Origin: Desulfacinum hydrothermale DSM 13146
GTDB taxonomy: Bacteria; Desulfobacterota; Syntrophobacteria; Syntrophobacterales; DSM-9756
DNA: 64,000 nucleotides
Assembly (NCBI RefSeq): GCF_900176285.1
Contig: NZ_FWXF01000015.1
Coordinates: 25,022 to 89,021, forward strand
Reading direction: 5' to 3'
Numbering within the stretch: position 1 is the first letter of the stretch; every line of letters begins with the position of its first letter. A program made the position numbers and the translations under genes. The notes below the pieces were generated by a model. The model had not been told where the DNA came from, did not search any database, and saw only the letters and a list, made by a program, of their open reading frames with translations. Of the stretch, positions 8,834 through 17,798 are shown one piece after another.

Positions 8834-9946
8834 ATGAAGACCTTTTTTGACTTGCAGAAGGAAGTGGTCGAACGGGGCCTGTGCCACCGGTGCGGCGGAT
8901 GCGTGAGCCTTTGCACAGCGGTCAATTACGGCGCCCTGGAGCTGGGCCCGGACGGCCACCCCCGCTACAAGGACGTGGACCGGTGCATCGAATGCGGCCT
9001 GTGCCACGCGGCCTGTCCGGAAAACCCGGAGCTGGAAGCCGAAACGCGGCAACGTCTGGCTTGGAGCGCGCCCATCGGTCGCATCCTCGGCATCCGGGTG
9101 GCCCGCGCCCTGGATCCCCAGGTGCGCCAGCAGGCCACCGACGGCGGGGTGGTCACCGCCCTGCTCCTGCACCTTTTGGACACCGGCCACATCGACGGGG
9201 CCATCGTGGCCCGCCAAACCGGGCCCTTCCACCGGGAACCCACCCTGGCCGTGCGTCGCGAGGAGATCCTGGAGGGGGCGGGGTTCCATTTCGACACGAC
9301 TCATTCCATGGTGGGGCTGGGAAGGGAATATGCCCACCGCCACGGCTTGGATCTGGTGAGCCCTAAGATCCTCAAGGGGCTCCACCGCGTGGCCCTGGTG
9401 GGCACACCGTGCCAGATCCACGCCTTTCGACGGCTGGAAACCCTCGGCGTCATGCCCTCCGAATCGGTGGCCCTGTGCCTGGGCCTCTTTTGTTCCGGCA
9501 ACTTCGCCTTCGGTGAAGAAGAACGGGCCCGATTGGCCGAAGCCGGCGGTTTTTCCTGGGCCGATGTGGTAAAGATCAACGTGAAGGATACCTTCCAGGT
9601 GCATCTGCGCTCGGGCGATGTCATCGAGCTGGATCTGCACATCCTGGATACCATGAAGCACCCCGCATGCCACTACTGCCAAGACTATGCGGCGGAAGTG
9701 GCCGACATCTCCTTCGGGGGCATCGGCGCTCCGGAGGGCTGGACCACGGTGGTGTCCCGCACTCCCAAGGGCCGGGCGGCTTTTCTGGACACCTTGGGGC
9801 ATACCGTGGAGGAATACGATCGCACCGGGCAACCGGACCTCGCGGACAGAGTCCTGGAGCAGCTCATGCGCGCAAGCGCCGCCAAGCGCCGTCACGCTCA
9901 AGCCTTCCGCGAACAGATGACGCGCGGAGCGTCCACAAGGAGGTAA
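8834..9946 (+). CDS. FrhB/FdhB-family flavin iron-sulfur protein
   Basis: Encodes 370 residues. The N-terminus has a cluster-type site (LCHRCGGCVSLC) and a [4Fe-4S] ferredoxin motif (CIECGLCHAACPENPE). An FrhB domain follows, with TDGGVVTALL, LVGTPCQIHAFRRLE, LGLFCSGN and HPACHYCQDYAAEVADISFGG. In F420-reducing hydrogenases and formate dehydrogenases this fold binds FAD and hands electrons to F420, NAD(P) or another carrier. Between mvhD and mvhG it would give the complex a second exit (or entry) for electrons besides HdrA. The acceptor cannot be told from sequence. The ATG is preceded by GGAGGG. Confidence 0.85.
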   Translation: MKTFFDLQKEVVERGLCHRCGGCVSLCTAVNYGALELGPDGHPRYKDVDRCIECGLCHAACPENPELEAETRQRLAWSAPIGRILGIRVARALDPQVRQQATDGGVVTALLLHLLDTGHIDGAIVARQTGPFHREPTLAVRREEILEGAGFHFDTTHSMVGLGREYAHRHGLDLVSPKILKGLHRVALVGTPCQIHAFRRLETLGVMPSESVALCLGLFCSGNFAFGEEERARLAEAGGFSWADVVKINVKDTFQVHLRSGDVIELDLHILDTMKHPACHYCQDYAAEVADISFGGIGAPEGWTTVVSRTPKGRAAFLDTLGHTVEEYDRTGQPDLADRVLEQLMRASAAKRRHAQAFREQMTRGASTRR

Positions 9947-9952
9947 CCATCC

Positions 9953-10891
9953 ATGTCTGTCAAAGTAGCGAGCGAATGGCTCAACTCCTGCTCCGGATGT
10001 GAAATATCGGTGGTGGACCTGGGGGAACGTCTGCTGGATGTCCTCCAGGTGGCCGAGTTCGTGCACATCCCGGCGCTCATGGACCACAAGTACTTCGGCC
10101 AGCTGGGCGACGGGCACCACGTGGAGATCCCCGAGGCGGACGTGGGGCTCATCAGCGGGGGAATCCGAAACGAAGAGCACCTGGAGGTGGCCAAGGAAAT
10201 GCGGGCCAAGTGCAAGGTCATCGTGGCCCTGGGCACCTGCGCCACCCACGGGGGGATTCCCGCCCTGTGCAATTCCTATGGAAACGACGAGATCCTGGAA
10301 CGGGCCTTCGGCACCGAGACCACGGATCCCAACCGCTTCGATCCGGAAAAGCCCCTGCCCCGGCTGCTGGACGCCTGTTACGCCCTGGACGAGCACATCC
10401 AGGTGGATCTCTACATGCCGTGATGCCCTCCCCACCCGGATCATGTGTTCGCCGCCCTGACGGCCGCGGTGGAAGGCGAGGCCCCGGAGCTTCCGGGAAA
10501 GAGCGTGTGCGACACCTGCCCCACCATCCGTGAAGGCAAGGGCCAGCTCAAGGCGCTCCGCCGGTTCCTGCAATCTCCCCATTACGGAGCCCCCGATGAG
10601 CCGTTGGACAAGATGCGCTGCTTCTTGGAACAGGGCTTTTTGTGCATGGGGCCCGTCACCCGGGCCGGCTGCGGAGGCAGCCAGATCACGCCCCGATGCA
10701 TCTCGGCCCGCGTTCCCTGCCGTGGCTGCTACGGTCCGGTGGTCCACGAAGGCAACCAGATGGTGGACATGCTCAACGCCTTGGCTTCCAACGGCATCGA
10801 CGTGCACTCCCTTCCGGAGCACGTGTCTTTGCTGCGCTTTTCCGGGGCCCACCGACGACTGCGACCCAAACGCCAGCGAAAGGAGGCGTAA
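9953..10891 (+). CDS. mvhG: MvhG-type [NiFe] hydrogenase small subunit with in-frame UGA
   Basis: Read through the UGA at 10421-10423, the product is 312 residues. The first half has the proximal-cluster ligands SCSGCE (Cys13, Cys16) and GTCATHGG. The second half opens CPPHPDH, the rest of the P-G-CPP signature holding the fourth ligand. It also has the Cys-rich region for further clusters (VCDTCPTIREGKG, CMGPVTRAGCGG, CRGCYGP). The UGA is residue 157, where homologues have Gly, directly before ligand Cys158. Either Sec is inserted at a new position, or a GGA-to-TGA change or read error is present. A strong AAGGAGG precedes the ATG. The 3' end is four bases before mvhA. Confidence 0.85.
10421..10423 (+). 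other. In-frame UGA in mvhG at the Gly position of the PGCPP motif
   Basis: The codon order is ATG-CCG-TGA-TGC-CCT-CCC. Both sides match the MvhG family in one frame, so no frameshift is involved. Only a weak hairpin follows (CGGAT 10437-10441 / GTTCG 10447-10451, with two G-U pairs), unlike the clear hairpins in the other three genes. Confidence 0.6.
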
Positions 10892-10894
10892 TTC

Positions 10895-12349
10895 ATGGCT
10901 CGGGAAATCCATATCCAACCCATCACGCGCATCGAAGGACACGCCTCGATCCAAATCCAGTTGGACGATGCGGGCGAAGTCCGCGATGCCCGCGTGAACA
11001 TCATGTCCCTGCGGGGCTTTGAAAAGTTCGTCGAGGGCAAGCCCGCCGAAGAGGTCCCGCGCATTGTGAGCCGCATCTGCGGCATTTGCCCCTGGATGCA
11101 CCACCTGGCATCCAACAAGGCGGTGGACCGCTGCTTCGGTGTCACACCGCCTCCAGCCGGCCAAATGCTCCGGGAACTCATGCAGACCATCGCCCATGCG
11201 GAAGACAAGCTGCTGCACTTTTTCTTTCTGGCCGCCGCCGACTTTGTGATCGGCCCCGACGCGGACTATGCGGTGCGCAACGTGATCGGCATCGCCAAGG
11301 CCAACCCGGAATTGGCCCAGAAAGTGGTGCAGATGCGCTACAAGGCCAAGATGATCCTGGAAAAGTTCGCCGGAAAGGCCATCCACCCCGTGGCGGGCGT
11401 GGTGGGCGGTTTCGCCAAGCCCATGACGGAGGCGGATCGCCAGGACATCCTGGCCCAGATGCGCGAGCTGCTGGACTTCGCGCTCTTCACCCTGGAGTTT
11501 GCCAAGGAGAAGGTCTTTCCGCCCTACCTGGACGCCATTCAGACCCTGGGAGTCATCCGCACGGGCTTCATGGGCACGGTGGACGACGACGGCGCCTTGA
11601 ACCTCTACGACGGCAAGATCCGCCTCATGAAGCCCGACGGATCCTGCACGGACTTCGACGCCCAGGACTACAAGGACTACCTGAGCGAGCACGTGGAATC
11701 CCATTCCTACGCCAAGATGCCTTACGCCAAGGCATGGAACGAGGGATTCAGCCTGGATCTGGACGACCCCAAAGGGATCTACCGGGTGAACACCCTGGCC
11801 CGGATCAACGTGGCGGACAAGATGGCCACACCACGGGCCCAGGCGGAACTGGAGGAGTTTCGGGAGCGTTTCGGCCGCCCTGCCCAGGCCACCCTACTCT
11901 ACCATTGGGCCCGACTCATCGAGGAGGTCTACACCTGCGAACACGCCATCGAGCTGTTGGAAGACCCGGAAATCTGCAGCCCGCAGATACGCACCACTGC
12001 CGAACCCAAGGCGGGACGCGGCGTGGGCTGCGTGGAAGCGCCCCGGGGCACTCTCATCCACGACTATTCCACGGATGACGAAGGTTGCATCACCCGGGCC
12101 AATCTGATCGTGGGCACCACCCACAACATCGGCCCCATAAACATGAGCGTCAAGCAGGCGGCCCAGTCCCTCATCCACGACGGCAAGGTGGACGAAGGGA
12201 TGCTCAACCGGATCGAGATGGCCGTGCGCGCCTACGACCCGTGAATTTCCTGTGCCACGCATCGCCTGGACGGCGATTACGGCATGAACATCACCATCAG
12301 GGATGCCTCCAACCGAGTGGTGGCCCGTTGGCCCAGGACTTCGGCCTAG
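10895..12349 (+). CDS. mvhA: MvhA/VhuA-type [NiFeSe] hydrogenase large subunit
   Basis: Read through the UGA at 12242-12244, the product is 484 residues. The N-terminal nickel motif is RICGICPWMHH (about residues 62-72). The C-terminal motif is AYDP-U450-ISCATH, the classic DPC/UxxCxxH nickel site with Sec as a nickel ligand, as in Methanococcus VhuU and [NiFeSe] enzymes. After the His come 28 residues (RLDGDYGM... to TSA) that the maturation protease upstream should cut off. Stopping at the UGA would delete two of four nickel ligands. It takes up or releases H2 for the Hdr-linked complex and is the last gene of the operon. Confidence 0.92.
12242..12277 (+). promoter_or_regulatory. UGA (Sec450) and candidate bacterial SECIS hairpin in mvhA
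   Basis: Exactly 16 bases after the UGA comes a perfect six-pair stem, ATCGCC (12261-12266) / GGCGAT (12272-12277), with loop TGGAC. It matches the mvhD element in distance, stem length and loop although the encoded amino acids differ. Confidence 0.7.
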
Positions 12350-12700
12350 GGGCTTGCCCGAAAATGCCGATTTTAGAACTTTTGGGTATGCTAAGTGTTC
12401 GAAATTGCGTTGGCCCCAATGGATGGTTTGGCGTTCTCAGAGAGCCTCCTAGGGGCATGATGGCTGTCTAGAAGTTCCCCTCCCCGGGTGGGTTAGGGGA
12501 AGGGGTCGGATGGTAGGAAGGGGCCATCTTTTGCCCTTGCTGAGCAGGGGGGATGGAGATGACCTGAGATTGGATCACCCCCTCCTAACCTGCCCCATCG
12601 AGGGGGAGGGATTTGTGGGACTTGTGGGCTGGAACCTGGCTCCACCCGCCGGACCGGGAGCCAAAGGAGGGGCCAAGCCCCGCCGCCACCCACAATGCAG
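12350..12700. other. Non-coding stretch after the hydrogenase operon
   Basis: No convincing gene. It holds an inverted-repeat element (12477-12610). A GCTTGCCCGAAAATGCC string near 12351 faintly recalls the dispersed repeat at 1709 and 29501. The remainder shows nothing recognisable up to the terminator at 12709. Confidence 0.5.
12477..12610. repeat. Small inverted-repeat (REP/MITE-like) element
   Basis: The left arm at 12477-12505 (CCCCTCCCC...GGTTAGGGG) and the right arm at 12578-12610 (CCCCCTCCTAACC...GAGGGGGAGGG) are imperfect reverse complements, and each is itself nearly palindromic. The roughly 70 bases between them have no gene. This resembles REP doublets or small non-autonomous elements. 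No target duplication was identified. Confidence 0.45.
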
Positions 12701-12708
12701 AAGACAAA

Positions 12709-12735
12709 AAAGGGCGGCCTTTTGAGCCGCCCTTT
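12709..12735. terminator. Bidirectional terminator between mvhA and glpK
   Basis: A ten-pair stem AAAGGGCGGC (12709-12718) / GCCGCCCTTT (12726-12735) with loop CTTTTGA, an A-run before it and a TTTTCTTTT stretch shortly after. It can serve both convergent operons. Confidence 0.75.
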
Positions 12736-12768
12736 GAGCGTTTTCTTTTCCCAACGATTCTGAGCCCC

Positions 12769-14280
12769 TCAGTCCACCCAGTCGAAGGTGCGTTCCACGG
12801 CCTTCTTCCAGTACCGGTACCCCTCTTCCCGCCGAGCGGCATCGATGGCGGGTTCCCACGTCTTGTCCTGGGCCCAGTTTCGCGTGAGTTCCTGGAAGCC
12901 GGACCAGTAGCCCACCGCCAGCCCGGCCGCGTAGGCGGCGCCCAGCGCTGTGGTTTCCGTCACCTTGGGGCGCACCACGGGAACCCCCAGCACATCCGCT
13001 TGGATCTGCATCAGCAGGTCGTTGACCACCATGCCTCCGTCCACCTTGAGAGTGGTCAGGGCCACGCCGGAATCGGCGTTCATGGCTTCCACGATGTCCC
13101 GCGTCTGGTAGGCCGTGGCTTCCAGCGCGGCCCGGGCCAGGTGCCCTTTGTTGGCGAACCGGGTGAGCCCCACCATGACGCCTCGGGCATCCGCTCTCCA
13201 GTAGGGAGCAAACAGGCCTGAAAAAGCGGGAACGATGTAGACCCCGCCGTTGTCTTCCACACTCCGGGCCAGCTCCTCCACCTCCGCCGCCGTCCTGATC
13301 AGACCCAGGTTGTCCCGCAGCCACTGCACCAGGGCCCCTCCGATGGCGATGGATCCTTCCAGGCAGTAGACCGGCTTCTGACCCCGCATCTGATAGCCCA
13401 AGGTGGTGAGCAACCCCCGTTGGGACACCACCGGCTTGGTGCCCGTGTTCAGCAACAGAAAACAGCCCGTGCCGTAGGTGTTTTTCGCCTCTCCCGGCTG
13501 GAAGCAGGTCTGTCCCACCAGGGCCGCCTGCTGGTCACCCAGGGCACCGCACACGGGCACCGTGGCCTGAAAGATGCCCGTTCGCAACGTGTGCCCCCAG
13601 GTGTTGGGATCGATGGACGGCACAATGCGCGGAAGCATCCCGGCGGGAATCTCCAGGGCTTCCAGGATCTCCGGATCCCAATCCAGGGTCTCCAGGTTCA
13701 TGAGCAGGGTGCGTCTGGCATTGGTCACGTCGGTCACGTGGGTGCCGCCCTGAGGGCCGCCTGTGAGCCACCAGATGGCCCAGCTTTCGATGGTTCCGAA
13801 CAGAGCCGTGCCCTTGCGGGCCGCTTCCGCGGCCTCCGGCACGTGGTCCAAGATCCACCGGATCTTGGGACCGGAAAAGTAGGTGGCGATGGGAAGACCC
13901 GTCTTTTGCCGGAACCCATCCTGCCCGTAGGTCTTTTCCAGGTTCCGGCAGATGTCCGCCGTCCGGGTGCATTGCCACACGATGGCGTTGTGGAAGGGCC
14001 GACCGTTGGTCTTGTCCCAGACCACCGTGGTTTCCCGCTGATTGGTGATGCCCAGGGCCACCAGATCCGATCCCTGGAGCCCGGTCTTGTTCAGCGCCCC
14101 CTGGATCACCGCTTGGGTGTTTTCCCAGATTTCCAGGGGATCGTGTTCCACCCAGCCGGGATTTGGAAAGATCTGGCGGTGTTCCTTTTGGTCCAGGCCC
14201 ACGATGCGCCCTTCCCGATCGAAGATGATGAAGCGGTTACTGGTCGTTCCCAGGTCCAACGCCCCGATGTAAGCCCCCAT
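12769..14280 (-). CDS. glpK: Glycerol kinase
   Basis: Encodes 503 residues, the usual length for GlpK. The FGGY kinase N-terminus reads [15 protein letters not shown], followed by [23 protein letters not shown], and the C-terminal phosphate-binding [25 protein letters not shown] and [18 protein letters not shown]. It phosphorylates glycerol to sn-glycerol 3-phosphate using ATP. It sits in a cluster with the anaerobic glycerol-3-phosphate dehydrogenase genes glpA and glpB and faces a glycerol ABC transporter across them. A gap of about 400 bases separates it from glpB, so it may have its own promoter. Confidence 0.95.
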   Translation of the reverse strand: MGAYIGALDLGTTSNRFIIFDREGRIVGLDQKEHRQIFPNPGWVEHDPLEIWENTQAVIQGALNKTGLQGSDLVALGITNQRETTVVWDKTNGRPFHNAIVWQCTRTADICRNLEKTYGQDGFRQKTGLPIATYFSGPKIRWILDHVPEAAEAARKGTALFGTIESWAIWWLTGGPQGGTHVTDVTNARRTLLMNLETLDWDPEILEALEIPAGMLPRIVPSIDPNTWGHTLRTGIFQATVPVCGALGDQQAALVGQTCFQPGEAKNTYGTGCFLLLNTGTKPVVSQRGLLTTLGYQMRGQKPVYCLEGSIAIGGALVQWLRDNLGLIRTAAEVEELARSVEDNGGVYIVPAFSGLFAPYWRADARGVMVGLTRFANKGHLARAALEATAYQTRDIVEAMNADSGVALTTLKVDGGMVVNDLLMQIQADVLGVPVVRPKVTETTALGAAYAAGLAVGYWSGFQELTRNWAQDKTWEPAIDAARREEGYRYWKKAVERTFDWVD

Positions 14281-14676
14281 CGGACACCTCCGTCTTGCGT
14301 TAACGATCAGAAAGGATGGTTCCCATCTTTTACAGAATTCGCTTCCGCTCGGAAAGGGACAATTCCGCCCCCTGGAGCGCCGTCGTCCGGCTGCAGATTG
14401 CAGCCCAGTCCGGGGATGGGCGTTTGCCGATGGTCATGGATTGTCGTTTCCACGACCGTGACTCGCTGTTGTCCCCCTAGAGTTGCCCCCAAAGCCGGGC
14501 GGCTTTCTCCATCCACGGGGCGCCGCCCCAACGGACCTGCCCAAAACCCGCCCCGGCGTGGCCCATGGGATGCCCGGAAAGAATATGGGTTCCGACAGTA
14601 CATTGGCCAGGGGCTGAAACCCCACGGGCTGCCAAGGCGATGGAAATTTCCGGCCTTTTGAGCCGGAAGGTCCTTT
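14281..14676. other. Intergenic region between glpB and glpK
   Basis: No gene supported. An eight-base palindrome, CGTTAACG (14298-14305), lies 17 bases before glpK and could be an operator half. The hairpin TTCCGGC-CTTTTGA-GCCGGAA (14648-14668) just beyond the glpB stop probably ends the glpAB transcript. The remainder shows nothing recognisable. Confidence 0.45.
14648..14668 (-). terminator. Hairpin after glpB
   Basis: TTCCGGC (14648-14654) pairs with GCCGGAA (14662-14668) around a seven-base loop, nine bases after the glpB stop on the minus strand. The U-tract is poor, so it is either a weak terminator or an mRNA-end stabiliser. Confidence 0.45.
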
Positions 14677-15972
14677 TCAGGCAGGCTCCTGGCCCAGAAG
14701 GTCCGCCAGAGAGGCCACGGCGGCCCAGGCGGTGGTCACCGCCAGGCCCGCCCCGCACTTTTCCCGCATCCAGTCGTGATGGGCCAACACGGACCCGGCG
14801 GCCGTCAAAGTGGCAAAAGCCGGCCGTCCCGAAGGATCCAAAGGGCGAAAGTGTTCGTCCACGGCCAAGCCGCTTCGGTTCACCGGATGGCCTTGCGGGT
14901 CGAAGAAGTCCTTTCGGTGCCATTGGCTTCGAGATTCCGGTTGCACCACGGGAAGGTCGAAGACCGTCTCCCGCACGCCCGTGCGTTCCGCCAGGAGGCC
15001 CCGTCCGAAAAAGCGGCCGGTGGCCAGCACAGCCCCCCGGCATTGAATCTGGAAGGTGGGTCGTTGGGAGCCGCAATCAAAGAGGAATCCCCCCTGGTTC
15101 AAGGGGGTGTGGCCCAGCACCTTGTGCTGGAGCCGACAATCCACGCCCTCCTGGGGAAGGGCTTCTTCGAAGAGGTTTTTCAGGCGAAGGCCGGGAAGGG
15201 ACGGCGGCATGGTGGGGATTTCGAAAAGGGGGAGTCCCAGGGCCGTCTCCAGTCTTCGAAACACTCGACCCCCATCGTGGATCCCGCACACGGCGGGAAG
15301 CCCCACCGCCCGGGCATCTCCCAGATGGGGACGGATGCGTTCCGCCAGACGTTCACAGCCGCCTTCCGCCGCCAGATCCCCGGCGACCTGCTCAGGAAAG
15401 ATCTCCCGGCCCGGTTCCGGAAAAGCCACTGTGCACGAACGCACCCCGGGCCACGTTCGTTGCAGACTCGATACGGCCTGGCGGGCACTGAACCCCTTGA
15501 GTCCCTCCAGGCCCACCAGGAGACACGGCCACTTTTCCTCGTAGGCCGTCACGGCATTCTTCATGGTCCAGGGCACGGCATAGGTGGGTTTCAAGGTGCC
15601 CGCAGCCGTCACCACCCAAAGGTTTCGGTTCTTTTCCTGGTGGTAGGCCAGGCCGTGGGCGCCCAAAAAGTCCAGAAAGACGTCCAGGGCCTCTTCCATG
15701 TCCCTTCTGGCCAGGCGCGCATAGGGATGGTTCGGAAGATCGCGGGCAAGGGCATCCAGGCCCGTCCACGGATCGTCCCAGACCTGTCCTTCCGACACCG
15801 GATGCACACCCAGAAGATCCACGAAACCACTGGAAAAGATGAGGGGTCCCGTGGTGCCCACCACCGCCACCCGAAGACCGCGGCGGGCCGCGAAAAGCGC
15901 GGCGGCAAGGCCCGCCATGCCTGCTCCGATCACCGCCACATCCACCGTCGTGCGATCCAACTGCCCACTCAT
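14677..15972 (-). CDS. glpB: Anaerobic glycerol-3-phosphate dehydrogenase subunit B
   Basis: Encodes 431 residues. The start is MSGQLDRTTV, whose ATG overlaps the glpA stop as ATGA; a longer frame upstream runs inside glpA and is rejected. It opens with an FAD/NAD motif (VDVAVIGAGMAGLAAALFAARRG), then GPLIFSSGFVDLLG as in GlpB, and the C-terminal domain has GRFFGRGLLAERTGVRETVFDLPV. GlpB is the flavin subunit that passes electrons from GlpA towards the membrane anchor GlpC. No glpC follows, so the electron outlet must be encoded elsewhere or differ. Confidence 0.9.
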   Translation of the reverse strand: MSGQLDRTTVDVAVIGAGMAGLAAALFAARRGLRVAVVGTTGPLIFSSGFVDLLGVHPVSEGQVWDDPWTGLDALARDLPNHPYARLARRDMEEALDVFLDFLGAHGLAYHQEKNRNLWVVTAAGTLKPTYAVPWTMKNAVTAYEEKWPCLLVGLEGLKGFSARQAVSSLQRTWPGVRSCTVAFPEPGREIFPEQVAGDLAAEGGCERLAERIRPHLGDARAVGLPAVCGIHDGGRVFRRLETALGLPLFEIPTMPPSLPGLRLKNLFEEALPQEGVDCRLQHKVLGHTPLNQGGFLFDCGSQRPTFQIQCRGAVLATGRFFGRGLLAERTGVRETVFDLPVVQPESRSQWHRKDFFDPQGHPVNRSGLAVDEHFRPLDPSGRPAFATLTAAGSVLAHHDWMREKCGAGLAVTTAWAAVASLADLLGQEPA

Positions 15973-17549
15973 GCCCCCGCCTCCTGGACGTCCCGCCCCC
16001 GTGTTTCCAGATCCAGACTGAACAAAGCGCAATAGAGCGCCTCCTGGAACTCGTATTGCACCATGGGCTGTCCCCAGAGCAGCGGCCGTTTGCCGCGCCA
16101 TCTTTCCCGAAGGACCCCCACAAGGCTTGCCATGCCCTCCCGGCCCTGGTACACGCCGGCCTGGTACAGGTGGGCAGCGATGCGCTGGCTGCAAAAATTT
16201 CCCTGGCAGGGCCCCTTGCCCACCCGACTGCGCATCCCCACCGCCTCCAGCGTGGGGGCTTCGCCCTCGCGGCGGATCTGGTCCACCAGCTCTTCCACGG
16301 TGGTGCGAGGCACCATCTCACATTCGCAAAGGATCCAATCGGAAGGATCGGACCGCTTCACCCATTGGCGCGGCGCCTTGCCGGGCTCGGTCCACCGTCC
16401 CCACTCGCTGGGCGGCAGGGGCTCCACGTGGGTTCGGCACGGCTCCCGGACCCCCAGCAGCTCGCACACCCGATCCGCCGTCTTTTCGGCCATGAGTCGG
16501 TAGGTGGTGAGCTTGCCGCCCGTGATGGTCAAAAAATTTCCCACGCCGCACGCCTGGTGATTGATCAGATGATATCCCCGGCTCACCGTGCGATCCCCCC
16601 GCCGGCTCCCTTCCGCCAGGAGCGGCCGCACACCGCAGTAGGCCCGAATGTAGCGGGCCGAAGCCAGCGACGGCATCATGCGCGCACACTCATCGATGAT
16701 GGTGTCGATTTCATGGATTTCCGGATAGATGGTGTCGGGCGACGCCACCCGAACGGAGGTGGTTCCCAAGATGGACACCGTGCCGCCGGGCACCACGATG
16801 TCCGCATCGGAAGCGGGCCGCAGCCGGTGGATCACTCGATCGCTCACCCGCTCCTGGCTGACCACCAGGCTGCCCTTGGAATAGACCATATCAAAACGGA
16901 TGCCCGCCAAGGCCCCCACCTGGCCCGCCCAGGCCCCCGCCGCGTTGACCACCACCTGGGGTTCCAGAACCGTCTCCCGGCCGGTGCGGGTGTGGCGAAC
17001 CCGTACCCGCACGATCCGCCCGTTGTCCCTTTCCAGGGATTCCAACCGGGTGTGGGTCATCAGCCGCGCCCCCAGGGCACAGGCCTGGGCCATGTTGTCC
17101 AGCGTGAGCCCGAAGGGGTCCACGGCGGCGTCCTGGAGGGCATAGGCGGCGATCACCTGATCCGAAAGGGCCGGCTCCATCTCCAGGGCCTGGGCCGTTT
17201 CCACGGGCTCCGCCGGCACATGGCAGCGTTGGCACAGAGTGGGAAAATCCGCGATGTAATTTTCGTCATCGCCCGCCACCGCCACATACAGGCTTCCCGT
17301 ATCCTCAATGCACTGGGGCGCCAGGCGCTTGAGCAGGGCGCTCTCTTGCGCACATTCCCCGGCCGCTTCCGGATCGTTTCCCACGTAGCGGCCGCCTCCG
17401 TGGAGGAGCCCGTGGTTCGCTCCCGACGCTCCCGCGGTGAGATCCTTCTTTTCCACCACCACGCAGGAAACCCCGCGCAGCGCCAGATCCCGGGCCAGAC
17501 CCGCTCCCGTGACTCCCCCGCCCACGATGACCACCTGTGTTTCCACCAT
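15969..17549 (-). CDS. glpA: Anaerobic glycerol-3-phosphate dehydrogenase subunit A
   Basis: Encodes 526 residues. The N-terminal FAD motif is VVIVGGGVTGAGLARDLALRG and GANHGLLHGGGRYV follows; a DAO-fold catalytic body runs to about residue 390. The C-terminal part has a BFD-like [2Fe-2S] domain with CECEMVP and GKGPCQGNFCSQR. It oxidises glycerol 3-phosphate to dihydroxyacetone phosphate under anaerobic conditions, paired with GlpB. glpB overlaps its stop codon by four bases. The gene is divergent from glpR, whose product probably represses it; a GlpR-like operator lies in the shared intergenic region. Confidence 0.93.
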   Translation of the reverse strand: MVETQVVIVGGGVTGAGLARDLALRGVSCVVVEKKDLTAGASGANHGLLHGGGRYVGNDPEAAGECAQESALLKRLAPQCIEDTGSLYVAVAGDDENYIADFPTLCQRCHVPAEPVETAQALEMEPALSDQVIAAYALQDAAVDPFGLTLDNMAQACALGARLMTHTRLESLERDNGRIVRVRVRHTRTGRETVLEPQVVVNAAGAWAGQVGALAGIRFDMVYSKGSLVVSQERVSDRVIHRLRPASDADIVVPGGTVSILGTTSVRVASPDTIYPEIHEIDTIIDECARMMPSLASARYIRAYCGVRPLLAEGSRRGDRTVSRGYHLINHQACGVGNFLTITGGKLTTYRLMAEKTADRVCELLGVREPCRTHVEPLPPSEWGRWTEPGKAPRQWVKRSDPSDWILCECEMVPRTTVEELVDQIRREGEAPTLEAVGMRSRVGKGPCQGNFCSQRIAAHLYQAGVYQGREGMASLVGVLRERWRGKRPLLWGQPMVQYEFQEALYCALFSLDLETRGRDVQEAGA

Positions 17550-17736
17550 CCCCTTCTCCTTCTGCGCCCACCGCCGGCCCCCTTGGCTTTTCGCTTGAGA
17601 ACCTTTTCCACGGGTGCTAGCATGGATGGCGCGGCGAATGGCTGGTCAAGGACCCCATTTCCATCCCTTTTTCGGTATCACAACGGCCCGGGGATGTCAT
17701 CTCCTATTTTCGCATTCCAACATATCGACACAATCG

Positions 17737-17752
17737 TGTTCGTTTGAGAACA
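17737..17752. promoter_or_regulatory. Probable GlpR operator between glpA and glpR
   Basis: TGTTC (17737-17741), six bases, GAACA (17748-17752): a perfect inverted repeat. The TGTTCG half-site is that of the E. coli GlpR operator. It lies between the divergent glpAB and glpR genes, fitting glycerol-3-phosphate-responsive repression of both. Confidence 0.5.
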
Positions 17753-17798
17753 GCAAACCGTCCCATTCCAATCCCAGAAAGAAAGGAAGGCGCCTCCC

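Noticed and set aside
10437..10451. Hairpin after the mvhG UGA as a firm SECIS
   Set aside because: Only five pairs, two of them G-U, and a loop without GG; not comparable to the other three.
8720..11704. A 994-residue open frame on the minus strand
   Set aside because: It lies antisense to frhB, mvhG and mvhA, is a by-product of GC-rich codon use, and shows no family features.
14307..14603. A 98-residue minus-strand frame upstream of glpK
   Set aside because: No ribosome site, low-complexity composition and no recognisable motif.
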